Of a DNA stretch of 64,000 nucleotides, positions 35,562 to 43,339 are shown piece after piece. Location of the stretch: NCBI GenBank assembly GCA_017412765.1, contig JAFPWN010000046.1:55704-119703 (forward strand), given 5' to 3'. The translations under genes and the position numbers were made by a program. Position 1 is the first letter of the stretch; each line of letters opens with the position of its first letter. The DNA comes from Oscillospiraceae bacterium. GTDB lineage: Bacteria > Bacillota > Clostridia > Oscillospirales > Oscillospiraceae. Under the pieces are notes generated by a model. It saw nothing but the letters and a program-made list of their open reading frames with translations, searched no databases and had not been told where the DNA came from.

Positions 35562-36323
35562 TCAGGCTATCCCGAAAAACCTCTTTCCGTTCTCCATAGT
35601 CGCGGCGGCGAAGTCCTCCTCGCTCATGCCGCGCAGAGCGGCGAGCTTACGGCAGATATAGCGCACGTTGCGGCTGTCGTTGCGCGTTCCGCGCACAGGC
35701 TCCGGCGCCATGTAGGGACTGTCCGTTTCTATCATGATGCGGTCAAGCGGTATCTTCGGCGCGACCTCGAGAGCGCGGCGCGCGTTTTTGAAGGTCACGA
35801 CGCCGGTAAACGAGATGTTCCAGCCGAGGTCGAGTATCGTTTTTGCCGTTTCCCACGAGCCGGAGAAGCAGTGCATCACCCCGCGCACGCCGCGGTACTC
35901 CGAGATAATGCCGAGCATATCCTGCGTGGCCTCGCGGTCGTGGACGATGACGGGCTTGCTTATCTCGCGCGCAAGAGAGAGCTGCTCGCGGAAAACGCGG
36001 TGCTGAAGCTCCTTTTCATCATAGGAGTAGTGGTAGTCAAGCCCGATCTCGCCGACGGCTACGCACTTCGGGTGGCGGCACAGCCCGCGCACGTCGTCGA
36101 GGTAGCCCTCGTAGTATGAATCGAGCTCGTTCGGGTGAAGCCCGGCGGCAAAGTACACAAAATCGTATTTCTCCGCGATGTCGCGCGCTGTCCGGGCGCT
36201 CTCAACGTGGCTTGCGGGGTCTACAATGAGCGAAACGCCCGCCTCCCTCATCGCGCCGAGCACCTCGTCGCGGTCGGAGTCGAACGCATGGTCGTCAAAG
36301 TGAGCGTGAGTATCAAAAAGCAT
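35562..36323 (-). CDS. tatD: TatD-family metal-dependent deoxyribonuclease
   Basis: A TIM-barrel hydrolase of the TatD family, 253 residues; relatives act as 3'-5' exonucleases in repair or RNA processing. Metal ligands: DTHAHFDD at the N terminus, GEIGLDYHYSYD (Glu), VIVHDREA (His), MHCFSGSWE (His) and IETDSPYMAPEPVRG near the C terminus. The start at 36323 has AAGGAGATT upstream. It stands alone between secG and eno. Confidence 0.95.
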   Translation of the reverse strand: MLFDTHAHFDDHAFDSDRDEVLGAMREAGVSLIVDPASHVESARTARDIAEKYDFVYFAAGLHPNELDSYYEGYLDDVRGLCRHPKCVAVGEIGLDYHYSYDEKELQHRVFREQLSLAREISKPVIVHDREATQDMLGIISEYRGVRGVMHCFSGSWETAKTILDLGWNISFTGVVTFKNARRALEVAPKIPLDRIMIETDSPYMAPEPVRGTRNDSRNVRYICRKLAALRGMSEEDFAAATMENGKRFFGIA

Positions 36324-36457
36324 CGCAATCTCCTTAAAATCTTTAAAAAACTCTTGCAAAACGGAAAATTATGTGATATTATCTATGCGCTGTCCCTATC
36401 GGACAGCCTATTTTACCACAGATTTTCAAAAAATGCTACCAAAAGGGGATATAAATA

Positions 36458-36709
36458 ATGCAGATAGTCGGCCTTATTCTTACAATCATCCAGTTCATCA
36501 GCGCGCTTGCGATCGTCGTCGTCGTGCTTTTCCAGTCCGGCAAGAGCGCCGGCCTCACCGGCTCCATCTTCGGCGGCTCCGGCGATACCTTCCTCGCTAA
36601 GAACAAGGGCAAATCCCTTGACGCTACCCTCGCCAAGGCAACGAAGTGGCTCTCTCTTGTGTTCGTCGTCCTCACGATGGTGCTCAATTTCAGCGTTTTC
36701 CAGGGCTGA
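36458..36709 (+). CDS. secG: Protein translocase subunit SecG
   Basis: An 83-residue subunit of the SecYEG channel. Two membrane helices (about 3-24 and 60-80) flank a Gly-rich loop with the family motif LFQSGKSAGLTGSIFGGSGDTFLAKNKG cut here to its key parts: QSGKSAGL and GGSGDTF. SecA, its motor partner, is at 54140-56887. Ribosome site AAAAGGGG; strong terminator follows. Confidence 0.95.
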   Translation: MQIVGLILTIIQFISALAIVVVVLFQSGKSAGLTGSIFGGSGDTFLAKNKGKSLDATLAKATKWLSLVFVVLTMVLNFSVFQG

Positions 36710-36726
36710 GCTAAATAAATGATCGG

Positions 36727-36758
36727 GAGCCTTCCGGAGTGTCCGGAGGGCTCTTTTT
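36727..36758 (+). terminator. secG terminator
   Basis: GAGCCTTCCGGA-gtg-TCCGGAGGGCTC (one G-T pair) then TTTTTG. Confidence 0.93.
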
Positions 36759-36814
36759 GTATGTATTGCACAATTTCCGGGGGTAAAAATTGTGCGATTT
36801 GTTGAGTTTAGGTC

Positions 36815-36843
36815 TTACAAAAAAGATTTTAAAGCGCTATAAT
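36815..36843 (+). promoter_or_regulatory. Promoter for the 39-residue small protein
   Basis: -35 TTACAA (36815-36820), 17-bp spacer, -10 TATAAT (36838-36843). Confidence 0.75.
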
Positions 36844-36901
36844 ACAGCCATCCTCGAGAGAGAAAGACGAGGAAATATCCCGAGAAAGGAAGCGATTGTC
36901 C

Positions 36902-37021
36902 ATGAAGGATGAGCGCCGTGAAGAGGAGCTTTACGAGCTCGCCGGAGAAGAGACCAAGTTTTTCAATCATTTCCTTGAGAATAAGGAATACGTTCTCAAC
37001 TCCGCAATGATCGACAGATAA
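36902..37021 (+). CDS. Small acidic protein, 39 residues, own transcription unit
   Basis: ATG at 36902 with GAAAGGAAG 9-17 bases upstream; stop TAA at 37019-37021. The product starts MKDERREEELYELAGEE and continues KFFNHFLENKEYVLNSAM: highly charged, helical, no signal peptide, no cysteine. It is bracketed by a good promoter (36815-36843) and a strong terminator (37073-37104), which argues that this is a real gene. I do not recognise a family. A small hairpin GGGT-aacag-ACCC follows the stop. Confidence 0.7.
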   Translation: MKDERREEELYELAGEETKFFNHFLENKEYVLNSAMIDR

Positions 37022-37072
37022 AAGATCTGTCCGATAAAACTTAAAAACAGGGTAACAGACCCTCATATAGAC

Positions 37073-37104
37073 AAAGGAACCGCTGAAAACGCGGTTCCTT
37101 TTTT
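37073..37104 (+). terminator. Terminator of the small protein gene
   Basis: AAGGAACCGC-tgaaaac-GCGGTTCCTT followed by TTTT. Confidence 0.93.
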
Positions 37105-37124
37105 ATGTTTGCACGGGGACTCGA

Positions 37125-37200
37125 CCCTGCAAGTTTGCGCCGCAAAGCGCGGCGAGGAATGTCTATTCCCTCTTTTTCCCGATAAAGAGAGAATGAACAA
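37125..37200. repeat. Deleted alpha repeat
   Basis: GCGCCGCAAAGCGCGGCGAGG then CCTCTTTTTCCCGATAAAGAGAGAATGAAC: the first hairpin and the last hairpin of alpha joined, with the middle absent. Confidence 0.7.
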
Positions 37201-37206
37201 CTGTTT

Positions 37207-37875
37207 TTACGCGCAGAAGCGATGCTTTCCGATGACGAGTATGAGCGGACGCGACCATATCCATTTGCTCGTCGCGGTGGCGGGATTAAAGTAGTAGATA
37301 GCCCCGCCGGAGGGGTCCCAGCCGTTCATCGCGTCGTGCGCGGCGCGGTAGGCGGAATCTGCGACCGGCTCGTTGAACTGCCCGTCGTCGATGCAGGAGA
37401 AGGCGCCCTTCTGATAGATAACGCCGGAGATGGAGTTCGGAAACGAGGGGTGCTTTATGCGGTTGAGCACGACGGCGCCGACCGCGACCTGACCTGAGTA
37501 CGGCTCGCCGCGCGCCTCGGCGGATATGAGCCGGGCAAGGAGCGCAACGTCGGAGTCACGCGAGGCCGAAGAAGAGCCGGAGGAGATGCCCATCGCGGCG
37601 AGGGTGGCATTTCCGGCAATGCCGTCGGCTGTGAGACCGTTTTTGCGCTGAAAGTATCTGACCGCGTTCTCGGTCGCGGAGCCGTATACGCCGTCCACGG
37701 CGCCGGAGTAATAGCCCCAGTTTTTGAGCTTCGTCTGGATCGTTGTGACGGTCTCGCCGGAAGAGCCGCGGCGGTAGGTCGCCGCGTTGGATACGAGCGA
37801 AAACGCCGCGATGAGCGCGATATTGACGGCAAACAGCGCAAAAAGCGCGAGAATGAGTTTTCTTCGTGAGTACAT
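37207..37875 (-). CDS. sleB: Spore cortex-lytic enzyme SleB
   Basis: Peptidoglycan hydrolase (lytic transglycosylase type) that degrades spore cortex during germination. It has 222 residues. An N-terminal membrane/signal helix (about 5-28) is followed by a PG_binding_1 domain (about 35-92: RRGSSGETVTTIQTKLKNWG, AVDGVYGSATENAVRYFQ) and the Hydrolase_2 catalytic domain (DVALLARLISAEARGEPYSG with the catalytic Glu; AVGAVVLNRIKHPSFPNSI; a final GAIYYFNPATATSKWIWSRP). ATG 37875 has GGAGG 6 bases upstream. It marks the host as a spore former, next to germination genes. Confidence 0.95.
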   Translation of the reverse strand: MYSRRKLILALFALFAVNIALIAAFSLVSNAATYRRGSSGETVTTIQTKLKNWGYYSGAVDGVYGSATENAVRYFQRKNGLTADGIAGNATLAAMGISSGSSSASRDSDVALLARLISAEARGEPYSGQVAVGAVVLNRIKHPSFPNSISGVIYQKGAFSCIDDGQFNEPVADSAYRAAHDAMNGWDPSGGAIYYFNPATATSKWIWSRPLILVIGKHRFCA

Positions 37876-37897
37876 AGCTGCCTCCATAAAATAATCT

Positions 37898-37923
37898 TTG
37901 CAGGGGCGGTGAGCCCGCCCTAC
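37898..37923. repeat. Gamma-type hairpin
   Basis: GCAGGGGCGGTGAGCCCGCCCTACG, related to 9214-9240 and 16898-16926; lies between sleB and the next gene. Confidence 0.5.
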
Positions 37924-37926
37924 GCT

Positions 37927-38490
37927 TCAAAACCTCTCCGCACCGAGCGGGATCACGCTGCCGAACTGCTCGCCGACGGCGAAGATCCTGCCGCTTTCGC
38001 ACACCTCATGCGCGCGCGTCACCTCGTTTTTCGCGCTTTTGTCCGCAAGAAACTCGAGGTCGGCGCTTATATCGCCCTCGCCCTCGCGTATTTTATCGAG
38101 CAGCGCCGCCGCGTCGTCGGCGCAGAACACGCAGGCGCTCTTTTTAAGCTCCGCGCTGCCGCGCAGAAAAGCCTTCAGCTCGTCGAGCCGCTCGGCGCAG
38201 TAGCGCGTGTCGCACAGGATATTTTTCGTGTGCACGAAGATCGCGTCCTTGCCCTCGGGCAGGCTTTTGAGCTTTTCGACCGCGTCGGAAACGGTGTCGC
38301 CTTCCATCTGAAAGACGAGCGGCACGTTGTCCTCGTCTCGAACGGCGGCGCAGGCGATGATTTTAACTCTCCCATCGTTGAGGGTAATGCACAGCGTTTC
38401 GATAGGCTCGAGATTCGTCAGCTCACGCGCCCTGAGCGAGCAGGAGGAGAGCGCGAGCGCGAGAATTATCCACAAAGCCGCCCTTCTCAT
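37927..38490 (-). CDS. Lipoprotein, GerC-like (spore germination)
   Basis: A 187-residue lipoprotein: signal peptide with lipobox LSSC at about residue 17, then RELTNLEPIETLCITLNDGRV, which resembles the start of GerC-type lipoproteins (R-E-L-x-x-L/I...x-G-I-D). GerC proteins are usually about 370 residues; this is about half that length, so only the N-terminal domain may be kept. It overlaps the GerA-type gene upstream by 4 bases, which supports a germinant-receptor role. The assignment is partly from context. Confidence 0.65.
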   Translation of the reverse strand: MRRAALWIILALALSSCSLRARELTNLEPIETLCITLNDGRVKIIACAAVRDEDNVPLVFQMEGDTVSDAVEKLKSLPEGKDAIFVHTKNILCDTRYCAERLDELKAFLRGSAELKKSACVFCADDAAALLDKIREGEGDISADLEFLADKSAKNEVTRAHEVCESGRIFAVGEQFGSVIPLGAERF

Positions 38491-39887
38491 ACGGTCGGAT
38501 CCTCCTTCCGCTTGACGGTCATCGGAAGCCGCAGGAGAGCCCTCGCGGGATAGCGCGCAAGCGGCGAGATATAGCTTTTTCCGAAGCTTCTGAGCATAAT
38601 AAGATGCGCCGCGATGAGCGCAAGCCCCGCTCCGAGCCCGTAAAGCCCGAAAAACGCCGAGAACGCAACGAGCCCGAGCCGCCCGAGCTTGACCGCAAGC
38701 TGCAGGTCGCGGTTCGGGAGCGCGTACTGCGCGGTAGACGCGAGCGCTACGGTCACGACGATGATCGGGCTGACGATCTTCGCCTCGACTGCGCTCTGAC
38801 CGATGATGAGCGCGCCGATTATCGACACGGTGGGGCCTATCGGCCCGGGCATACGCAGCCCCGCCTCCTCCAACAGATCGACCGCGACGAGCATTATCAG
38901 CACCTCTGCCGCCGTAGGAAACGGCACCTCAAGCTCGGCCTCTATCATGCTTTGCAGTATCCGGAGCGGAATGAGCGACTGGTGATAGAGCGCGAGCGCG
39001 AGGTAGATCGCCGGGAGGGTCAGCGAGAGAAAAAGCGCAAAATAGCGAAAGAGCGTCATGAGCGAGGTCGCCGCAAAGTGCGCCGCCTCGTCCTCGGGCG
39101 CCTTCATGAGCTGCGGAAGCGTAGCCGGCGCGAGGTAGCCGAGCGGCAGAGTGTCGGCGAGCAGTCCAACCCGCCCCTCGAGGAGATTGAGGCAGAATTT
39201 GTCGGCGCGCTCGGTCACGATGAGCTGCGGCAGCGGCGAGAGCGGACTGTCCGCAAGGCACTCCTCGAGGACGGAGCTTGTGATGACCCCCTCGACCCGC
39301 AGGTTTTCCACGCGCTTTACCATCTCATCGACAAGCTTTTCGGGCGTGAAGCCCTCTATCCACACTACGATGAGCGTACACTCCGCGCGCGAGCCGACCG
39401 AGAAGGCGCGTAGCCGCAGGTCGGCGGTCTTCAAGCGCCGGCGCAGAAGGGCGCAGTTGGTCTGCAGGCACTCGGTGAACGCCTCGCGCGAGCCCTTGAG
39501 CACCTTCTCGTCCTTCGGGTCGGCAACGGCGCGCTTGTCGGGACTTCTCAGCTCCGCGGCGACGGCGGCGCCGGCAGAGGGCAGATAGACGAGCGCAAAG
39601 CCCGAGAGGAGCTTTTTTTCCGCGCTTTCTAAATCCTCGCAGACCTCAGCGTTCAGTCCGCAGAGGCTTGCCATGACCGCCTCGGGCGAGTAGTCGCCGG
39701 CGGTTCTCAGCGGATCGCCGAGCGGGTCGATTATTAGCCGGCCCGCCGCCTCGGAGGAGACGAGCGAGTCGATGTATATAAGCTCGGCGGCGTTTTCGAC
39801 GCGGCCGCCGAGGCGCATTGGGCGGCGCATGAGGTCGCAGGTGCAGCCGAATTTGTTTTCAAGCTCGAAGAGGGTAAACAATAGCAT
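38487..39887 (-). CDS. GerA-family spore germination protein
   Basis: A 466-residue membrane subunit of a germinant receptor (GerAA/SpoVAF family). The soluble N-terminal part contains KGSREAFTECLQTNCALLRRRLKTADL, the strongest family signature, and FTPEKLVDEMVKRVENL. Later, GPIGPTVSIIGALIIGQSAVEAKIV begins the core of C-terminal membrane helices (about five). The ATG at 39887 or the GTG at 39890 may be used. The neighbouring genes are the GerC-like lipoprotein and sleB; no GerB permease gene is present beside it. Confidence 0.9.
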   Translation of the reverse strand: MLLFTLFELENKFGCTCDLMRRPMRLGGRVENAAELIYIDSLVSSEAAGRLIIDPLGDPLRTAGDYSPEAVMASLCGLNAEVCEDLESAEKKLLSGFALVYLPSAGAAVAAELRSPDKRAVADPKDEKVLKGSREAFTECLQTNCALLRRRLKTADLRLRAFSVGSRAECTLIVVWIEGFTPEKLVDEMVKRVENLRVEGVITSSVLEECLADSPLSPLPQLIVTERADKFCLNLLEGRVGLLADTLPLGYLAPATLPQLMKAPEDEAAHFAATSLMTLFRYFALFLSLTLPAIYLALALYHQSLIPLRILQSMIEAELEVPFPTAAEVLIMLVAVDLLEEAGLRMPGPIGPTVSIIGALIIGQSAVEAKIVSPIIVVTVALASTAQYALPNRDLQLAVKLGRLGLVAFSAFFGLYGLGAGLALIAAHLIMLRSFGKSYISPLARYPARALLRLPMTVKRKEDPTV

Positions 39888-40504
39888 CACCGGGAGTATT
39901 TTACCCGCCGCGCGGGGATTTATTCTTATGGCGGCGAAGCCGCCGTTTCCTCTTCAGTTCTCTCTCTTTGCTCTTGCAAAGAGAGAGAAGAAGCAAGAGA
40001 GAGAAACAAGCCAAAGGGGGATTGTCGTCGGCACAAGCTCCATATCGTTCGCTTCGCCGCTGAGGGACGCGGCAAAGCTCATTTATTCCGCTGTGCCTCC
40101 TCTCCCCAAAAAAGCAAAACTTTTTTGGGGACCCCTAAAGCCCCCCTTTGGAAACCCCTTGAAACGACGCAAAAGGGGCTAGCCCCTTTTGGAAAACCCC
40201 TCGTTACTGCGGCAAAGCGTGGTGGGGTATGTAGAAGCAGGCAGTAAGATTATGTACGCAGTAAGCGGCTAAGCGAGTTAGACGCTTCGCCTTTTAGACG
40301 AAGAACACCACGCATTAAGTGGCACCCATATCCAATGGTCACCGCCAAAAGCCTCTTATCTCTCTTTTGGTTCTATTCTCTCTCTTTCTTGCGAGAAAGA
40401 GAGAGAATGAACACCTATGGTCAGGCTGGTCAACCGCAGCATAAAAACCTGACGAGCATAAAAAAATCCCCAAAGTCTTGAACTTGCAGACTTTGGGGAA
40501 AACT
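39888..40504. repeat. Long gap: compound beta-alpha repeat and typA terminator
   Basis: 39950-40014 is an oligopyrimidine/purine hairpin segment. 40015-40131 is a beta repeat in - orientation (GTCGGCACAAGC ... GCTGTGCC, then CCCCAAAAAAG/CTTTTTTGGGG). 40132-40203 is the GC-skewed linker. 40204-40409 is an alpha repeat in + orientation ending GAATGAAC. The whole block is the inverse of 16978-17445 with few differences. 40461-40498 is the typA terminator. Short open frames in this block are repeat-derived. Confidence 0.82.
40461..40498 (-). terminator. typA terminator
   Basis: On the - strand CCCCAAAGTCT-gcaagttca-AGACTTTGGGG then ATTTTTTT. Resembles the thrS terminator. Confidence 0.9.
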
Positions 40505-42331
40505 TTATGCGTTTTTGTTGCCCTTGAGAGCTTTCATTCTGAGCGCGTGGTCGAGGATCGCCTTTCTGATCCTGAGCGACTGCGGCGTTACCTCTAAAAG
40601 CTCGTCGTCGGCAAGAAACTCAAGGCACTGCTCAAGGCTCATGATCCTCGGCGGAACGAGCCTCAGCGCTTCGTCGGAGCCGGCGGCGCGCATATTCGTG
40701 AGTTGCTTTTTCTTGCAGACGTTGACGGTTATATCCTCCTGCTTTGGGCACTCGCCTACGACCATTCCGCCGTAGACCGGCACGCCCGGGGATACGAACA
40801 TAACGCCTCTGTCCTGAACGCCGAAGATGCCGTAGGCAACGGCGTCGCCCGTCTCGCTTGCGACGAGAGAGCCGGTCTTTCGGCGCGTGACCTCGCCTTT
40901 GTACTTCTCGTACTTCTCAAAGACGCTCGACATGATGCCCTCGCCCTTGGTGTCGGTGAGGAACTCGTTGCGATAGCCGAAAAGTCCGCGGCTCGGCACA
41001 AAGAAGGTGAGCTTCATTCTGTTGCCGACCGGAGTCATCTCGATAAACTCGCCCTTGCGCGCGCTTAGCTTTTCGATAACGGATCCGACCGCGTCCTCCG
41101 GCACGTCGATCACGACGCGCTCGATCGGCTCGCACTTTACTCCGTCTATCTCCTTCATGAGCACGCGCGGGGGGCTGACCGCGAACTCATAGCCCTCGCG
41201 GCGCATCGTTTCGATGAGGATGGAGAGGTGCATCTCGCCGCGGCCTGCGACGTTGAAGCTGTGGTCAGACCCCTCGACCTCGCTGACCCTGAGGGAAACG
41301 TCCTTCATCGTCTCGCGGAAGAGCCTGTCACGGATGTTGCGGCTCGTTACATACTTGCCCTCCTTGCCCGCAAACGGAGAATCGTTTACGGAGAAGGTCA
41401 TCTCCATCGTCGGGGCGCTGATCTTGAGGAACGGCAGCGGCTCGGGGGTATCGACGGCGCAGATCGTGTCGCCGATCGAAATATCCGAAATGCCGGAGAG
41501 GGCGATGATGTTGCCGGAGGAGGACTCGGTGACAGGCACCTTGTTGAGCCCCTGGAACTCGTAGATCGAGACCGCCTTCGCCTTCTTCTGCATTCCCTCG
41601 TCGTGCCAGTTCGTTACGACGATCTCCTGATTCTGACGGATAACGCCGCGCTCAATGCGGCCGATGGCGATACGTCCGACGTAATCATTGTAGTCGAGCG
41701 AGGAAACCAGCATCTGAAGCGGCGCCTCATCGTCGCACGAGGGCGCGGGGATATAGTCTATGATGGTGTCGAAAAGGGGCTTGAGGTCAGTTCCCTCGAC
41801 GTCCGGCGCGTAGGACGCGGTGCCCTTTCTGCCGGAGCAGAAGAGCATCGGGCTGTCGAGCTGCTCATCGGTGCAGCCGAGCTCCAGAAGAAGCTCGAGG
41901 CACTCGTCCACGACCTCCAGAACGCGCTGGTCTGGTCTGTCGATCTTGTTCAGCACTACGATAACGCGGTGGCCGAGCTCGAGAGCCTTGCTCAGAACGA
42001 ATCTCGTCTGCGGCATGGGGCCTTCCGCGGCGTCAACGAGGAGGATAACGCCGTTTACCATCTTGAGTATGCGCTCGACCTCGCCGCCAAAGTCGGCGTG
42101 GCCCGGGGTATCGACGATGTTTATCTTCATATCGCCGTACTGTATGGCGGTGTTCTTTGCGAGGATCGTGATTCCGCGCTCGCGCTCGAGGTCGCCGGAG
42201 TCCATAACGCGGTCAGCGACAGCCTGATTATCGCGGAAAACGCCGCCCTGCTTGAGCATCTCGTCAACGAGGGTAGTCTTACCGTGGTCAACGTGGGCGA
42301 TTATCGCAACGTTTCTTATATTTTTTTCCAT
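40505..42331 (-). CDS. typA: Ribosome-associated GTPase TypA/BipA
   Basis: Translational GTPase of 608 residues that binds ribosomes and aids assembly and stress adaptation. G motifs: G1 AHVDHGKTT, G2 RERGITI, G3 DTPGHADFGGEVER, G4 NKIDRPD, G5 CSGRKG. Then domain II, the EF-G-like domains III and V, and the TypA-specific C-terminal domain with NVCKKKQLTNMRAAGSDEA and QSLRIRKAILD. Distinct from LepA (also in the window) by this end. Has its own promoter, diverging from the Nudix gene. Confidence 0.96.
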   Translation of the reverse strand: MEKNIRNVAIIAHVDHGKTTLVDEMLKQGGVFRDNQAVADRVMDSGDLERERGITILAKNTAIQYGDMKINIVDTPGHADFGGEVERILKMVNGVILLVDAAEGPMPQTRFVLSKALELGHRVIVVLNKIDRPDQRVLEVVDECLELLLELGCTDEQLDSPMLFCSGRKGTASYAPDVEGTDLKPLFDTIIDYIPAPSCDDEAPLQMLVSSLDYNDYVGRIAIGRIERGVIRQNQEIVVTNWHDEGMQKKAKAVSIYEFQGLNKVPVTESSSGNIIALSGISDISIGDTICAVDTPEPLPFLKISAPTMEMTFSVNDSPFAGKEGKYVTSRNIRDRLFRETMKDVSLRVSEVEGSDHSFNVAGRGEMHLSILIETMRREGYEFAVSPPRVLMKEIDGVKCEPIERVVIDVPEDAVGSVIEKLSARKGEFIEMTPVGNRMKLTFFVPSRGLFGYRNEFLTDTKGEGIMSSVFEKYEKYKGEVTRRKTGSLVASETGDAVAYGIFGVQDRGVMFVSPGVPVYGGMVVGECPKQEDITVNVCKKKQLTNMRAAGSDEALRLVPPRIMSLEQCLEFLADDELLEVTPQSLRIRKAILDHALRMKALKGNKNA

Positions 42332-42376
42332 AGTTTCACTTCCGAAATACTAATTACATTTTACAATAACCGATTG

Positions 42377-42405
42377 ATTATACATAGAAAATTGCGAAAT
42401 TGCAA
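42377..42405 (-). promoter_or_regulatory. typA promoter
   Basis: On the - strand: -35 TTGCAA (42400-42405), 17-bp spacer, -10 TATAAT (42377-42382). Confidence 0.85.
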
Positions 42406-42413
42406 GCCGATAA

Positions 42414-42442
42414 TTGCTTTTTTCCACTCTGCATAGTATAAT
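42414..42442 (+). promoter_or_regulatory. Promoter of the Nudix gene
   Basis: -35 TTGCTT (42414-42419), 17-bp spacer, -10 TATAAT (42437-42442). Divergent from the typA promoter, with only 8 bases between the two -35 boxes. Confidence 0.85.
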
Positions 42443-42464
42443 CCACGCATAAGGAGTTGATTTT

Positions 42465-43001
42465 ATGGCATTTTATGAAAAAACCCTCGCGCGGGAGGAT
42501 AAATTCGTCGGAAAAATCTTCACCGCCCACCGCGACACCGTCGAGCTGGATGACGGGTCTACCGCGTTCCGCGAGATCGTGGACCACCACGGCGGCGTCG
42601 GTATCGTCGCGATCGACGAGAGCGGCTGCGTGCTTCTCGTGCGGCAGTACCGCTACGCGTATTCAAAGGAGCTTGTCGAGATCCCCGCCGGAAAGCTCGA
42701 GAAGGACGAGGATCCAATCGAGGCGGCGGCGCGCGAGCTGAGCGAGGAGACGGGCTGCACCGCGGGAAGCCTCGTTTCCCTCGGCATCGACTACCCGACC
42801 CCGGGCTACGTGGGCGAGATCATACACATCTACCTCGCAACCGGACTGCGCGCCGGGCAGCAGCACCTCGACAAGGGCGAATTTCTTTCTTACGAGCGTA
42901 TGCCCTTCGACGAGGCGGTCGAGAAGTGCCTGAAGGGCGAGATAAACGACTCAAAGACCGTCATCGGCATACTCAGAGCAAAGAGAGTGCTCGGACTGTG
43001 A
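42465..43001 (+). CDS. Nudix hydrolase, ADP-ribose pyrophosphatase-like
   Basis: A 178-residue cytoplasmic hydrolase. The Nudix box reads GKLEKDEDPIEAAARELSEE followed by TGC, with all the Glu residues needed for Mg2+. Upstream, VLLVRQYRYAYSKELVEIPAG is typical of ADP-ribose pyrophosphatases (NudF class), and the Pro-Gly-Tyr of TPGYVGEII after the box matches the ADP-ribose-binding pattern. It probably cleaves ADP-ribose to AMP and ribose-5-phosphate. AAGGAG ribosome site. Confidence 0.9.
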   Translation: MAFYEKTLAREDKFVGKIFTAHRDTVELDDGSTAFREIVDHHGGVGIVAIDESGCVLLVRQYRYAYSKELVEIPAGKLEKDEDPIEAAARELSEETGCTAGSLVSLGIDYPTPGYVGEIIHIYLATGLRAGQQHLDKGEFLSYERMPFDEAVEKCLKGEINDSKTVIGILRAKRVLGL

Positions 43002-43033
43002 GCGAAAAGCGGCGCAGAGAGTGTAATTGCACA

Positions 43034-43075
43034 AAAAAATCCCCGGGGTCATGCGATCCCGGGGAATGCTTTTAT
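43034..43075. terminator. Bidirectional terminator, first copy of a 42-bp direct repeat
   Basis: TCCCCGGG (43040-43047) / CCCGGGGA (43058-43065), with an A-run before and CTTTT after. The same 42 bases with a single change recur at 44117-44158. Confidence 0.88.
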
Positions 43076-43154
43076 GAGATGATCCCGAGACCGAAAAGCG
43101 GAGAAAATTGAATTTGCTCTTGTCAAGCATAACTTCTTTTGATAAAATGATTAT

Positions 43155-43262
43155 ACCACACAAAACCTAATATTGTTCCATATAAGTGCATGGGTTTTTA
43201 TCTCCTCGGTAAAAACGCAGGCTTATTTTCCTATGTATTTATATGGGACGGTTTTGTGTGGT
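43155..43262. repeat. Palindromic 108-bp element (MITE-like)
   Basis: ACCACACAAAACC (43155-43167) and GGTTTTGTGTGGT (43250-43262) are exact inverted complements; further in, GTTCCATATAAGTGCATGGG pairs imperfectly with CCTATGTATTTATATGGGAC. The centre is A+T rich. It lies upstream of the stalk-domain gene and may carry its promoter. Confidence 0.65.
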
Positions 43263-43288
43263 AACAAACGGAGCTGTGCGTTTTTCGG

Positions 43289-43324
43289 TGTGTGGCTTCG
43301 TTTGGAGCCACACACTTTTTATTT
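43289..43324 (+). terminator. Leader hairpin, possible attenuator of the stalk-domain gene
   Basis: TGTGTGGCT-tcgtttgg-AGCCACACA, perfect 9-bp stem, followed by CTTTTTATTT and directly by the AGGAGG ribosome site of the gene at 43340. Placed in the 5' leader, it has the form of an intrinsic terminator. Confidence 0.65.
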
Positions 43325-43339
43325 CAGGAGGTAGCAAAA

